Shown here piece after piece: positions 11,954 through 24,500 of a DNA stretch of 64,000 nucleotides. A model generated the notes under the pieces. It was given only the letters and a program-made list of their open reading frames with translations. It was not told the DNA's origin and did not search any database. Numbering within the stretch: position 1 is the first letter of the stretch; each line of letters opens with the position of its first letter. Made by a program: the position numbers and the translations under genes. The stretch is from Anthonomus grandis grandis (Eukaryota > Arthropoda > Insecta > Coleoptera > Curculionidae): the NCBI RefSeq assembly GCF_022605725.1, contig NC_065551.1, positions 27,342,001-27,406,000 on the forward strand. Direction: 5' to 3'.

Positions 11954-13084
11954 TTAATAACTGGTCTTGACCAGAGGGTAAATAACCATGCTGGGGCCAA
12001 GGCTTCCAGTGCAATCATTAATATAATCATGAAAGTTACTCTCTATGACCCACATCAACTGCTTCCATCCAGGTGTCACTTGAGTAGCCATCCTACAGTC
12101 GCCCCCTTTTTGTACTAACTTAAAGTTTTCTCGATTAAAGCTGCTATCAGAATTCCAAATATATATATCTGATTCACCTTTATATCTAAAAAAGATGCCT
12201 AATCCATTATCAGTACCTAAAAGAATCATTTTGGCATTATCAGCTTTTAAACCGATATCCTCAATAGCTTCGATAGACTGTCCTGTCATAATGTGTTTAG
12301 ATTTAATAGAAAACATTTTGGGAGATGAAAGGAAGGTAAAATAAAGTACATTTCCTAAGGGTTTTCTTGCTAACTGTATGTACAAGATGTCCTTAGTTGT
12401 GGTGAAAACTGTTGGTGGAAGTACGAAACAGTATCCAGAGCTATTACTGATATTAACCACCACGATAGATCCAGTACCAGCGTCAGCGATAAAGGCAAAA
12501 GGTACTCCAGTGTTAGAGTAGTCGATGGTCAAGTACTGTAGTCGGCTCTCATCAGTTAGGTAAGGAGCTACACTAATGCTTTTCATTAATTCCCCACTTT
12601 TTATGTTAAAACCCCAAATTTTAGGTTCACAACGTCTAACGGGCTGCTGCAGAGTGTTACAAATACCCAAATCCAAAATCCAGATATTACCAAAGGCATC
12701 TAGAACTAAATCTATAGCATTCTGGATGGATTCGCAATTTCCCTCCTCCTGAAAACTCCAGGATGGGAATGGTTCCAGATGAGGGTTAGGTGCATTTTCT
12801 TTTAAATTAAGTATTGCCACAGTAAACGGAACTCCAGGGCGGTATCTCGGTAGAGCAACAAATGCGATATTCTTGTAGAATTGAAACCTGGTTGCTATTA
12901 GGTTTTTGGGAATGTACCTGCCCGATGTGGTGTAAATGTTTCTGGTAGATTCACATGGAAAGGTTAGTTGGTTTCCGCGTAATTTAAAGCTCATTTCCCT
13001 AATAAGATTCTTATCGCAATATGAAGCGAGGGCTGCTGTTACCATTAGGGCGCTTAGGAGGAGAGATTTCGCAAGTACGACCAT
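11954..13084 (-). CDS. yellow-g2: Yellow/MRJP family protein, yellow-g2 type, intronless
   Basis: A single uninterrupted frame of 376 codons, ATG at 13084, TAA at 11954. A signal peptide covers about 1-20, ending AALA before SYC. Landmarks: FPCEST at 42-47, SGRYIPKNLIATR at 54-66, ALPRYRPGVP at 77-86, IWILDLG (for LWVLDTG), QQPVRRCEPKI, AFIADAGTGSIVVV, and C-terminal MWVIESNFHDYINDCTGS. The FPCEST..SGRYIPKNLIATR block is what I associate with the g/g2 branch of the yellow family. Drosophila g and g2 are ovarian follicle genes implicated in eggshell rigidity. Like the paralog at 2636-3727 it has no coding intron, and an ATATTTTAG acceptor-like site 15 bases upstream of the ATG suggests a 5' UTR intron. 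Which of the two is g and which g2 is not settled from inspection. Confidence 0.87.
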   Translation of the reverse strand: MVVLAKSLLLSALMVTAALASYCDKNLIREMSFKLRGNQLTFPCESTRNIYTTSGRYIPKNLIATRFQFYKNIAFVALPRYRPGVPFTVAILNLKENAPNPHLEPFPSWSFQEEGNCESIQNAIDLVLDAFGNIWILDLGICNTLQQPVRRCEPKIWGFNIKSGELMKSISVAPYLTDESRLQYLTIDYSNTGVPFAFIADAGTGSIVVVNISNSSGYCFVLPPTVFTTTKDILYIQLARKPLGNVLYFTFLSSPKMFSIKSKHIMTGQSIEAIEDIGLKADNAKMILLGTDNGLGIFFRYKGESDIYIWNSDSSFNRENFKLVQKGGDCRMATQVTPGWKQLMWVIESNFHDYINDCTGSLGPSMVIYPLVKTSY

Positions 13085-15287
13085 TTTATATTGAATTTCT
13101 AAAATATATGAAGTAAATTAGTAATTAAAAAAAGCTGCTTACAAAAAAAGCTAAATACAAAAATAAATAAAAAGCTGCAAAACAATTATTGGCCTTGTTT
13201 TTTCTCAACAATAAGCATGTGGTGCCCACTGACACGCCACTGGACCTAATAATTTCAATCTAGTTACAGCTAAATAAGCGTCTTATAACTTCAAATAACT
13301 GCACCTAATTTCAACCAAATCGGTTTAAGGATAGTTATAGTATTTTTAAAATACCGTTATTTTTTTGAACCTTCATCGCCCTGTATCTCAGAAACAAAGC
13401 AACTCCCGACATTTAAATAAAATTATTTTTTTTAGTCTAAGAGGCGGATATACACTGTTTAAAAATGGGTACCAAATATTGATTTTTACAATTGTTTTTT
13501 TTACATGTATCTCAACGACTTTATTTAAGTTTCGTTCTATTAAAAAATGTAGCAAATTTCAAGTAAGTACTAAATAGCACCAATAACAAGTTATTATTAA
13601 TGTAATAATTATGTAACTTATTTTAACTTATTTATTATATTAATATTATTTAATAATTTTGGATAATCTTTGATGATATTTTCGTTTTTAAATTTAATAT
13701 CCTGAGTAACAGAAAATGAATAGTTCACACGTCGCGTCGGGACAAAGTTGTAATAATAATAATAATACGATAGTTTATGATGAAAAAATTTAGGAGTAAA
13801 TAAATATGATTTAAGTTTTCGAAGATTTTAATAAAATGTTTTATAAATGAGAATATAATTGTAAAAATATCTACCTACAAAATTTAGAAAAATATTCATG
13901 AATAAACTTGAATATCTCACAAAAAATATAATAAGTATTTTATTTTTAATTATCTGCATCTTAAAAATGAGCAATATTTTAAGACTGCAATATTTGTAAA
14001 GAACTGTAAAAATATTTTATTAAAAAGAATTTTTAAATACTTAATTATAGTCATTAAAAAGATAAGGCTTTTTAATAGCAAATATTCTTTAAACAATCAT
14101 AATTGCTAGGTCTAAAGAAGGTTGCATTATACAAATTGTATGCGGAAAAAAAAAGATTTGAAAAGTTCAGGGCATGATTGTACACACCCACTGCAAACAA
14201 TATTATTTAAATAGTTGATCTAGCATAGAATGTTATTTAATTTTTATCTTGTGGTGATTTTTTATAAAACATCTATCTTTTTACACTTTACTAAGCATAT
14301 ATTTAGTAAACAAAATGCAAATTTAAAAAAAAACTGATTACTTCATCGGAAAATCTGCTTTTATTTCTTCATACCTTATTATTTTAATTAGCAATGCAAA
14401 TGTTGACAATTGGCGTAAGAACAATAATGGAAAAGAAAAAAAAATTGCGTAATCGGCTTCATCATTTTTATTTATCAGGTTTGTTAAGATTCTGAGAAAA
14501 AAATGTGATCATTTATTATAGTTGACCGCAATCAATATTAATTACTATTTAATAGAGATGATTCTTTGTTTTAGTTTATTAAAAATTCTAATGGTAGTAA
14601 TAGCGAAATAAATTATCATACTTAAATTAGGTGCAGATACAGCAAATGCCAACCTATAATACTTTTGTTGAGAGTACTTTAATGCTTGCTGAGAAAACTT
14701 TCAATGAATAGTAATGTAATGTTTTGAAAAAAAAAATATTTCGGTTTTAGAAAAAAGTGGCAAAAAGAGTCAAAGTAATAACAACGATCATCTGAAAAAT
14801 TGCACTCAATCATTGTTTCGCTAAAGACCAGAATGATTAATAATAGTTTTAATCCTGAAATGTCCAGTGGTAGATCAAGTGAGTTGGTGAAACGTTAGAG
14901 CCTATTTCGTTTAACAAAAGCTGCAAAAAATTAATTTAAAAAAAAATCTTTTTTTATTTTTCGGATTTAATAAGGTGTTAAATGGATACAAAAACAACGG
15001 AAGTAGATCACACGAAATACTCTTTACGTTTAATTGAACACGCATTTTAAATAATGGCGGTATATTCTGCATTGCTTCATAATAATAAGCTATTTATTTT
15101 CAATTATTATCAACAAAAGCTAATCAAAAGTAGTTCATGCAAGAGAAGAATTTTGTATATAGGTGATACATAAAGCAATAGATGTGTGAATGTGTTCTTC
15201 ATTCCAATTCTTGGTACAAATAAAATAAAGTTCTAGAAAATCGAAATCTTCAGTTTTGGATATCCAATACTTTGTCAGTCAAATATA
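13085..15287. other. AT-rich intergenic region
   Basis: No gene, RNA or element recognised. A short (TAA)n run occurs at about 13751-13767. It may hold the distal promoter and 5' UTR exon of the leftward g2-type gene. Confidence 0.5.
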
Positions 15288-15715
15288 TACAGGGTGTTTT
15301 TTATATATTGCGACAAAATTCAGGAACGTATTCTTTGGACAAAAATTCGCAAAAAAGTTCCTATAAACATTGGTCCCAAACCTTTTAGATTTTGAGCTAC
15401 AGGGTGGTAAAGTTTTAACAAAAAAATTATTTTTTTTCGATAACTTAAATATCCCTGTAGATATTTGTCCAAAGATTGGTATGCAGGGTCTGTGTATCCA
15501 GAGCCATTTACCAACATACTTTTAACATTTTTATGTTCTCCAGTGGCGTGTGTGCGGGTTTTCCGCTGAATACTTTTATAAAGAAAAATGGTACGCCACT
15601 GGTTTTTCTTGTATTAAAAAATATTTTTAAATTCCCCGTTTTATTTGCAACATTTTTGATCCCTTGGACTTTGTCGGTTAGATGCACGGTTTTCGCACAA
15701 AAAATTAAAAAACAT
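15286..15715. repeat. Left terminal inverted repeat of the 15.3-17.7 kb element
   Basis: Pairs with the right arm. The minus-strand frame at 15320-15517 and the plus-strand frame at 15476-15739 lie within it and mirror frames in the other arm, so they are not separate genes. Confidence 0.85.
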
Positions 15716-15985
15716 TTTTCTACTTTGACTGATCGCTAAAATTTATTTCTTCTATGACCGTTATAAAAAGTAAGTTTTTTTTTAAATTTTATTTAAATTT
15801 TATTTAACGTAACTATGGATAACGCCGCCGCAACGATAATAACATACTTGTTTAAGAGTTTAATCTTTTTACCACATTCTTCCTCTGCCCATACGATAAA
15901 GTTGATATTTGTAAGATTTTGTGATATTTTAAATTTTAAATCATAGTCACTGTCCTCCAGTTGACAAGATTAATTTGTTAAAAAA

Positions 15986-17014
15986 ATGGCTAACAATTAC
16001 ACAAATAATGAAATAAGCGATATGCACTTCATTTATGGACTGGCTAACGGAAACGCACGAGAAGCCTTGCGTATTTATGCTGAACGTTACCCGAATCGTG
16101 TTATTCCTCATCACTCCATGTTTACGCATTTACACCAACGTCTAAGTGAAACCGGCAGCATTAAAAAACAAACCGCTGAAAACGGACATCCCCGAACAGT
16201 TACTCCTCAAATTGAAGAACAGGTGCTCAATGAATTCGAGGAAGATCCCACCACAAGCACTAGGAAAATTGCTCAGACGGTACACATTAGTAACTTTACA
16301 GTTTGGACTATTCTTAAAAGAAACCTTTTATACCCGTATCATATTCAGCGGGTGCAGGCACTTTTGCCAGGCGATTTTCCGAAAAGAACGGCTTTGTGTC
16401 GTTGGATGCAAGACCGCATAAGGCAAGATGCACCATTTATAAGAAAAATACTTTTCACCGATGAGGCTAATTTCTCCAGGGACGCAATTATGAACCTCCA
16501 CAATAACCACATATGCCATTATGAGAACCCACATGCTGTGGCAGAAAACCGCCATCAGCACCAGTTTTCACTTAATGTCTGGGTCGGCATTATTAAAAAC
16601 TTTCTCATCGGTCCATTTTTTTACCAGCAAGGTTGACTGGACAAGTGTATCAAGAATTTCTTAAAAATGAATTACCAGCGATGCTAGAAGATGTCCCCAT
16701 TCAGCTGAGAGAGCAAATGTTTTTTTTACATGACGGTGCTCCAGTCCATTTTAGTTTAGTGGCTCGGCAATATTTGGATATTACGTATCCAAATCATTGG
16801 ATAGGTCAGGGAAGTATTCACCCTTGGCCCCCACGGTCTCCCGACTTAAATCCGCTGGATTTTTTTGTGGGGCCACCTTAAATCACTGATTTATAGAAAT
16901 CCAATTGATAATGTGGAGGAATTGCGTAATCGCATTATAACGTCTTGTGACATAATTCGGCAGACACAGGAATTTTTGAACGTGTCCACGTGTAAAAATA
17001 ATAATATTACTTAA
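15986..17014 (+). pseudogene. DD41D mariner-like transposase with two frameshifts
   Basis: The first 216 codons (15986-16636) are intact. An N-terminal helix-turn-helix region is followed by a second HTH with EFEEDPTTSTRKIA, then LFTDEANFSRD with the first catalytic Asp, and LNVWVGIIKNFLIGPFF. A frameshift at about 16630 moves the frame to LTGQVYQEFL, FLHDGAPVHF (second Asp) and WPPRSPDLNPLDFF (third Asp). A second shift at about 16868 is followed by WGHLKSLIYRNP and NVEELRNRI. I count 41 residues between the second and third Asp, placing it with rosa-like DD41D elements. All three catalytic residues survive; only the frame is broken. Confidence 0.85.
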
Positions 17015-17249
17015 ATAAATAATAAAAAATTAAATATTTTTTTATCACTTAAAAACTTGTATTTTAAATTAAAGATTGTAGAAGCAAAAGTTTTAAGTCC
17101 TCAATTACAATTTTATTAAATTGGGCTGGCTTTTGTACTAAGTTAATTAATAAGAATTTTATTTTTTATTATTAAAATAGCAACAAACTAAAAAAACGAA
17201 TAATTACTAGAATAAAGAAAGTCTAACCAAATCTGAGCAACCTGTCCAT

Positions 17250-17677
17250 GGTTTTTAATTTTTTCTGCGAAAACCGTGCATCTAACGGACAAAGTCCAAG
17301 GGATAAAATATGTTGCAAATAAAACGGGGAATTTAAAAATATTTGTAAGTACAAGAAAAACCAGTGGCGTACTATTTTTCTTTATAAAAGTATTCCGCGG
17401 AAAACCCGCACACACGCCACTGGATAACATAAAAATGTTAAAAGTATGTTGGTAAATGGCTTTGGATACACAGACCCTGCATACCAATCTTTGGACAAAT
17501 ATCTACAGGGGTATTTAAGTTATCGAAAAAAAAAAACATTTTTTTGTTAAAACTTTACCACCCTGTAGCTCAAAATCTAAAAGGTTTAGGACCTATGTTT
17601 ATAGGAACTTTTTTGCGAATTTTTGTCCAAAGAACACGTTCCTGAATTTTGTCGCAATATACAAAAAACACCCTGTA
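17250..17677. repeat. Right terminal inverted repeat of the 15.3-17.7 kb element
   Basis: Inverse copy of 15290-15715, ending CACCCTGTA. The minus-strand frame at 17188-17487 is the mirror of the frame at 15476 and is not a gene. Confidence 0.85.
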
Positions 17678-20600
17678 TAGTATATGTCAAGAGCGACTTT
17701 CCGAATGAGTTTTATAGCCATAAATGTTCGAAAAAATTTGGATAATACATCTATTACACTACTATTTAAGTGACCATATCAGATTTACCCAATGAATCAT
17801 TATTCACTGATAGAAATGTCGTAATCTGCATTTTTTAAATTTAACTATGAATGGACCAGAGACCATTTTTGAGCAAAATTACCAAATTAATTAAAAAAAA
17901 ATGCACGGAAAAATAACTATTTCATTGACAAACTTAACTTTTAGTTTAAAAAATTGTCAAGGTAACAAGAGGAATATAAACTGTGTAATCCCCCGAAAGC
18001 AACTTTTTAAACTAAGTAATTAAATTTTAAAAACCTGTTTATCAACCATAAAAATATTTTTTATAAAATCTACTACATTACAATATTTTATGTACATTCT
18101 CATATACAACGTGCATTTCGGCAAAATCCGTCGTCAAATCCAAATGTTGTTTAACGTTGATCTTACCTAACATTTGTCATGTCACGCTGACATTAAAATT
18201 CTATAGTAATTCCTACTTTTACCGCTCAAATGCAATATAATAATAAACATTATGTTACATTTTCTTAAACTGAATGTGTTAAATAAGTTACACTACAAGC
18301 AGTATGGAATAAAAATCCTGGTTGACTATATTATAAGTTAATTAATTTTTTATACCTATGAGACTGCAAAATACTTATAATAGTCATTGTGGCCTGCAAA
18401 TAGTACTCTCGATTATTTTAGTAAAAAAAATTTATGTGTTTCGTGTATTAGTATATAAGTTACATTTTTATGACCTAAATATAATTGTTAAAACTAGATC
18501 ATAACCTTGAAGAGGTTATTTAAAGCAAATATTTAACACAAGTAATATACAATTAATGTATTATGTATTCCGTAATTAAGTAATGTTTATTATTATTATG
18601 TTAAATAATATAAGGAGAAACTTTGTTGAAAACAAACGAAATATTGGTTAAGGCGTAATATCAATTACGCTTCAATCAAAGTACTTTTACTAATTTATAT
18701 ATTTGAGCGTTAATTGATTCAAAAGCGGTTTGTGTATATGTTGTTTACAGATTTTTTTGTTTGTTTATTATAATACATAAACAAGAGTGACAATTAAAAT
18801 ATTTTGTGCATATATTTTTTTTCCCGATAATGAATTACTTTTATCCATAATTTATCTCAGTTTAATTAATTAGCTCTCTGAATCTGTTTTACGATTTCTT
18901 AAATTAATCTTTGCAAAGGAAACGCAATATTTAAGTAGTTATTTATTTTTTGTCTGTTTTATATTATTTATTAGCATTTTTTCAGTATTTATTCTTTTCT
19001 AAGTTATTAAACTTATATAAACTGATGTTAATAAAAGCTTAAAAAATGAAATACTACATATTTATGTCAGCGTTTGGATAAATTAATGAAAGTAACTAAC
19101 AATTTTTTTTATGACATTGGATATGTTTATTACTAAGACATTGAAGATGACAATAACTTCTTGAAGCATCACTATAATCACGAAATAGGTTTCGTAAGTT
19201 GTGTGACCCCAACTTAGAATTTTCATTAAAAAATTGGCATTTTTTTAATTGAAAATTTAAGTTTTCATTGAAAATTGCCTTTGTCAATGGCCATTATCGA
19301 AAAAGCGGATAATATAATTTTGGTTTTCAATTTATATTTTAGAATTTTGAATCCATTTAAATTGAGTAAAAAATTAAATGAGCAAAAATGGGTTTTAAAA
19401 TGTGTCGATTCTTAACGCTTAAAAATAAACAAAATTACCCCTACAGTTCTGGCGTAAACTTTATTTTTTGACAGCAAGTCTTAAAAGTCTCCCTAATTTA
19501 TTTTAATTTTGGATGTTGCCATTAAAAGGGCTAAAGTCCGTTATTTATGACTATTATATTAAAAAGCCTAAAATCCTTCAATTCATTTACTATTTTGTGA
19601 TTAATTATTTAACAATTTCCAGCCTAATTATCCTAGTTTAATAGGTGAATATACTATGTCTAACTATTGGTGTTGATCTTTTTCTCTTATTTATATCAAC
19701 TAATTTTAATTATCCTGCAGACTATTTTTTTAAATCTATTTTTTACCTGACTAGAAATTCTGGTATGTTGGTATGGTATACTTACTTCCAGGCACTTTAG
19801 AAAATTGTTGATGATTTTTTATGGATCCGTAATTTGTAATGTCTGTCTTGTCATCTTTTTTGTGGATAGGGCATACTTTTGTAAGTATCAGGGATAGAGT
19901 TAAGTTAGTGCAAAGAAAAAGCAGTTTAATAAAAATGGCTGCAATCAGAATTCATACCGTTTTCCAGAAAACCTGAAGCAAAGATGTGCGAGGAATATCG
20001 AACCATTTATAATTCTGATACAAATAATAAAATTGTTTCTTAAAATCATCTAACGACGAATTTATACAACAATAAATATCCGAAAATCAATTTGGTTCCA
20101 TAAATGCAGTTGGAACCAGAGAGTGTTGTGAATTTATTTGTTTGTAAATATCACACTTCACTTTTAACTTCTAATATACAGACACTTCACTAATCAGATA
20201 GGAGTAAATTAGTTCTAGATTTTTAGAGTTGAATTGAGTGAAGAAAATCACAATTTTCTATTTTGATCCTTAATAGTTGTTCAGTTGTTTGATCATCATA
20301 TTTTCAAATCTACGTAAGTATATTAATTTATAAAGAAGCACATACATAAATGTAATCACATTTCATTAAATCAATAAAAATGTTACTCGGCTAGACTAGT
20401 GTTTTCATTATATAGTTTCTTGAAATGTGTTTCATTTTTTAAACAGTTAATAGAGGTTTCCCGTATTTAATTATTAAATAAATGAATATAATTTACTAAT
20501 TGTAAAATATATTGACTTAAATATATTAATTTTAATATTTATTAATAACAGGCTAATTTTTATAATGTTACTTGATATCTTCACAGAGTTGGTCAACAAG

Positions 20601-22380
20601 AATTCCTGCGTTCACCGGAATATTTTGAAAGATTACGCAGGAAGTCCTCAAATTACCACAGAATCTGATATATTAATTAATTTAAATAATAAAAGAGATC
20701 ATTAATTAAAATATATTGTAAATTGATATTAAATCCATTTTGTTTGCATAATGATTAGGTATTATATATCTGATTTTTTTAATGTGTTAAACATGAGATC
20801 CAGTCCATGGTAACACCAATGAATTAATATTGCCTTACTGAATATAATGGTTTTACATAAAGTCAAATTCAAAATTAACACAGTATTAAATAAAAAAATA
20901 TATTATCACAAATTATTTAAAGTTAATAACATTTCCTTATTTGCTAAAGTTGAGTCACACTTCTAGATAAATTATCTTTATAATTTATTTTTTTTTTACG
21001 TTTATAGAACTCTGTTGTCAGTTTCAATTTTAAACAAAGTTAATTATATGGTACGGACCTCTTGGCGCAATCAGTGCTGCGCCATGCAATCATAATTTAT
21101 ATTATTTACCAATGTAAGTGCAATGTGCTGCATTGCACTTAAAAATTTATTTGCATACAATAAACGCGTGATGTGGCCTTAAATATAATAGATCGGTTGA
21201 CTAACAATTATATTTAACAGCAGTATGATGTAGAATTGTATTGACGAATATGCTATTTATTATATAAAATATATATTAGCAATATTCCTATAAGACAAAT
21301 AAGGGCTTGGCTAAAATCATATGAACTTTTAAAGAGTTTCTTAAGGTTGAAGTAGATGACTTATTTTTTATTTCAACTGCTTAATCAATACATGAATGCA
21401 ATTTGATTTCTATTATATTGAGATAAATAAATCGGGCCATAGAGCATTATATTTGATAAATCCTGAGAAACATCCTTATTATAAGTTTTTACTCTTCTAC
21501 ATAACATCTATATATTTGAAGGCCCCATAATTCATAAAGTAATCATGAATTTGATTAAGTCTGCTTAATATAGTATTGTTAATTAATAGATGAGCTGTAA
21601 ACGACACTATTCTACTTAGCAAGACTTAGTCCTAGTATGATTTTAGCACCCCAAAAACCTTATTGTTCAAAATTTATAATATTTTGTTTTAATAGGAAGA
21701 GACTGTTAAATAAAACCTGAAATAAAGTAAAATTTATAATGTTCTGATAAGTTGATAATAAGTTACATTATATTGGGCTTAAATACCGAAACGGTGATTT
21801 TTTTATTCAATAATCAGGTCTTTTGTTCTTTTCAATTTCAATAAAAAATAAAATTATTGTATATATAAGAAACGAGCTCAGAGGTCGATAGGTAAAACCT
21901 CAGCTTCTGGGCATATAAAAAAAATCTTTTATAATTCAAGTAAATTATTGTATTTAAGAATTATTGGACTTACATTGAATTAAATATAACAAAAGGTATC
22001 ATTAAAGATTAAGCTTATATTTTTTAATACGTGAATAAGTTTATCTTCTTCTTCTCAACAATTGAGCCGATTTGATATAAAATTTTCTGAATTGATACTC
22101 ACAGAAATAATGACATAATACCAAACAAAATAGGTAACTATGAAGAAGATATGTTTAATATTGGGGTAAAATTGCACTGGTGCAGTTTGCAAAAACAAAT
22201 AAATCGTTTAATATCAAAAATAAATCTGCTGCTAATTTCATTACATAATAAAGTGAGTCTTGGTCTGGAGAAGCATTAGGTTAAAATCCTATTGTTGCTG
22301 AGAAAATAAAAGCAAAATTCATTATGGTTCAACATATAAACTGCCAATTTTATTACACAATGCGTTACTGTTTCTTCTGT
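17678..22380. other. AT-rich gene-poor region
   Basis: 4.7 kb with no recognisable gene, RNA or element. Only short chance frames are present. Confidence 0.5.
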
Positions 22381-22623
22381 GGAAGGTCGCTCGGGTACCA
22401 CCTAACGCTATGGTGGTGACCTATTCTATGGGGCGACCTGACGCACTTAGGCGATGACGACGCGTCGCGGCGGGGCAGGCGTGGTCTTCCGGGGGGGCAT
22501 GTCGCCGTCAAGGTTATTCTTGGAAGGGCCCCCCGGAGTGGTGAACGAGAAAGTGTTTACAAGCGATTCCGTAGCACCATCGTGGTAGCCCTGATCGACT
22601 TTACTTCAATTTTTCCTTTTTTC
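22381..22623 (+). promoter_or_regulatory. CpG-dense patch, likely promoter region
   Basis: About 220 bases packed with CpG (over 20 sites by eye, including CGACGCGTCGCGGCGGGG near 22459-22477) and several G or C runs stand alone in sequence of roughly 30% GC. Both strands stay open for 50 or more codons across it, which GC-rich sequence does by chance. It ends at a pyrimidine tract with a TCAGTT initiator. I read it as the upstream region of a promoter firing rightward; a horizontally acquired or transposon segment is the alternative. Confidence 0.45.
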
Positions 22624-22751
22624 AGTTTATTGCGGTGCCAACAATCGGACCGGATTGAGGGTGTGCGAATTTAAAATATCGCGGAGTGTCGAAAACGGTG
22701 ACTTTGTGTTGATTAATCTTTGGGATCTGATTGTTTTGTTTACTGAGTAAG
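22624..22751 (+). other. Candidate non-coding first exon (5' UTR)
   Basis: From the TCAGTT initiator (A at 22624) to a consensus donor, AAG/GTAAGT at 22752, are 128 bases with no ATG and moderate GC. CpG patch, initiator and donor in order look like the start of a spliced transcript. The partner exon is unknown. The next rightward gene with a splice acceptor before its ATG is the yellow-e-like gene (acceptor at 46415-46416), but a gene outside the window is equally possible. Confidence 0.4.
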
Positions 22752-23404
22752 GTAAGTTGAATAACTTAACAAATGGAAATTTTATTGAAATTATTAGTAT
22801 CCATTATTATATATAAGATACTCTTATTTTGCAAAAATCACTATACTTAAAAATAACTTGTCTAGATTTTTTCACTGGGTGAGTCCTTTATGTGTAATTT
22901 CGGAAACTATAGCAAAGCAGATACAAAGGAAGTGTCAAGAAGGAATTCCTGAAATATTATAGGTGACGTATAAAATGTTATCAAAACTGATGATGCATTT
23001 ATTGCGAACTCGGGAATTGTTACAAAGAGAGAAAAACAGTTAAATGGGAATAGCTTAGCTTGCGTTTTGGTTTCTTAGAATCTTAATTTTGATTGAATGC
23101 ATATTTTACCCTATTTCTTTTTCACTTGTCACTTTAATTACTAAAAGTTCTACGGTTCTTCAACAATGTTATCAAGGACTCATATCTTTTGCTCTTTTTA
23201 ATAACGTGATTCATAGCATTGCTCCTTTCAGTTCTCTCCAAAATCTTTGATGTTAAAGATGCCATTATATGTTTAGCAATAAATTCTATTACTTGAGCCC
23301 CAAATGTTTTACCGCTTTATCGGACATCTTCACACTGCTGTCACCTTTTCTTTCACTAAGAAATTTGCTGATCAATCAAAGACACAATACTTCTAACAGT
23401 ACTA
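22752..23404. other. Region between candidate exon and mariner fragment
   Basis: AT-rich; nothing recognised. Confidence 0.5.
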
Positions 23405-23745
23405 AACGTCCTAAACGAATATAATTTATATTTCCAACAAGATGGAGCTCCGCCACACTACGCTTTAATAGTTCGAGAGTGCCTTAATTAACAGTTCCCA
23501 GGGCTATGGATTGGCAGACAAATTGAATGGCCTGCACGGTCGCCAGACTTAACACCACTAGACTTTTTCCTTTGGGGGTATTTAAAAAGCAAAGTGTATA
23601 AAACCCCATCTGAAAATATTAATAATTTAAAAGATCGAATTACTCGTGAATGTAGAGATAATTGCGGACAAACATTGGCCAATATTTGTGAGGGGTTTCA
23701 AAACAGACTTTAATATTATCTCGGATAACGGAGCACATTTTGAGC
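23405..23745 (+). pseudogene. mariner-like transposase, C-terminal fragment
   Basis: One frame reads YFQQDGAPPHYALIVREC, then WIGRQIEWPARSPDLTPLDF and FLWGYLKSKVYKTP, ending LANICEGFQNRL. It carries one TAA at about 23488. These are the second and third catalytic blocks of a Tc1/mariner transposase; I count 39 residues between the two Asp, two fewer than in the other copies here. N-terminal part and inverted repeats are not found, so this is a truncated relic. Confidence 0.75.
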
Positions 23746-23759
23746 ACTCAATAAAATAA

Positions 23760-24500
23760 ATTCTATGAACTGACTAAATTGTTTATTTTTTAAACACCTT
23801 TTTACACCCTTACTGTTTACATGCCTATATACTTATATTTTTTATACACCGTTGGGTAGCAGATTCTATGCCTTTAAAATGAAGTATCACACTTAGGGTA
23901 GCTATTTGAAATACAGACGTTTGAGGTCGATAAAACATCCATTATTCCCAGACATTTTTGGTCACTATTCGCTGGTACGTCAAACCATTTAATTTTTTGG
24001 TACTGTTGAACAGACATTGTAATGCTGCTTACAATGGTGTGTCACCCAATGGGGGTTCCCATTTGACATACCAAAATGAGGTTACCTGAAGGTGAGGAAG
24101 TGATTGACAGAATTTTCAAATATAAAATTAAACGTCCCCCTTATATTAATATATTGACGTATTATTTTTTAAGAAATTATTAAGGGAGGTTCGTTTTGAC
24201 ATAGAAGCACGGTATATCAAAAGATAACTACCTAATTATATTAGGAATATATAATTTATAAATCTATCTATATTCTCCATTTACCTAGACTGAAATATTT
24301 TGATATCGCTTAGTTGTCGTAACTTTCATTGTTTATTACTTGAGTACCTTTAGCAATATCTAGAATACCTAGTTAATACCGTAATGTAAAATCGGCTCTT
24401 AATAATGTAATAAATACCTACTAATAATATTATGATACTTATCCTAACTGTTGCATTATCAAATAAACTTGACAAATGAAACCATTTAGGACCTTATCAA
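23760..24500. other. Intergenic
   Basis: Nothing recognised beyond the fragment's 3' flank. Confidence 0.5.

Larger units (their letters stand above)
15288..17677 (+). mobile_element. mariner-like DD41D element with ~425 bp terminal inverted repeats
   Basis: The left end begins TACAGGGTGTTTTT, followed by a match to GCGACAAAATTCAGGAACG; the right end carries the inverse and stops at CACCCTGTA, with TA flanking both sides. The inverted repeats (about 15290-15715 and 17254-17675) are near-identical, differing by scattered substitutions and small indels. They include the same sequence around AGTGGCGT and GCGTGTGTGCGGG. About 1.5 kb between them holds a transposase with only two frameshifts. Near-identity of the arms suggests a fairly recent insertion. 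Confidence 0.88.

Noticed and set aside
15320..15739. Open frames on both strands at 15320-15517 and 15476-15739, mirrored at 17188-17487
   Set aside because: They lie in the terminal inverted repeats of the mariner-like element and mirror each other; no start context or domain.
22499..22588. Small ORF starting MSPSRLF in the CpG patch, and longer open frames on both strands
   Set aside because: Stop codons are rare in GC-rich sequence, so openness is not evidence; no domain recognised and no acceptor borders.
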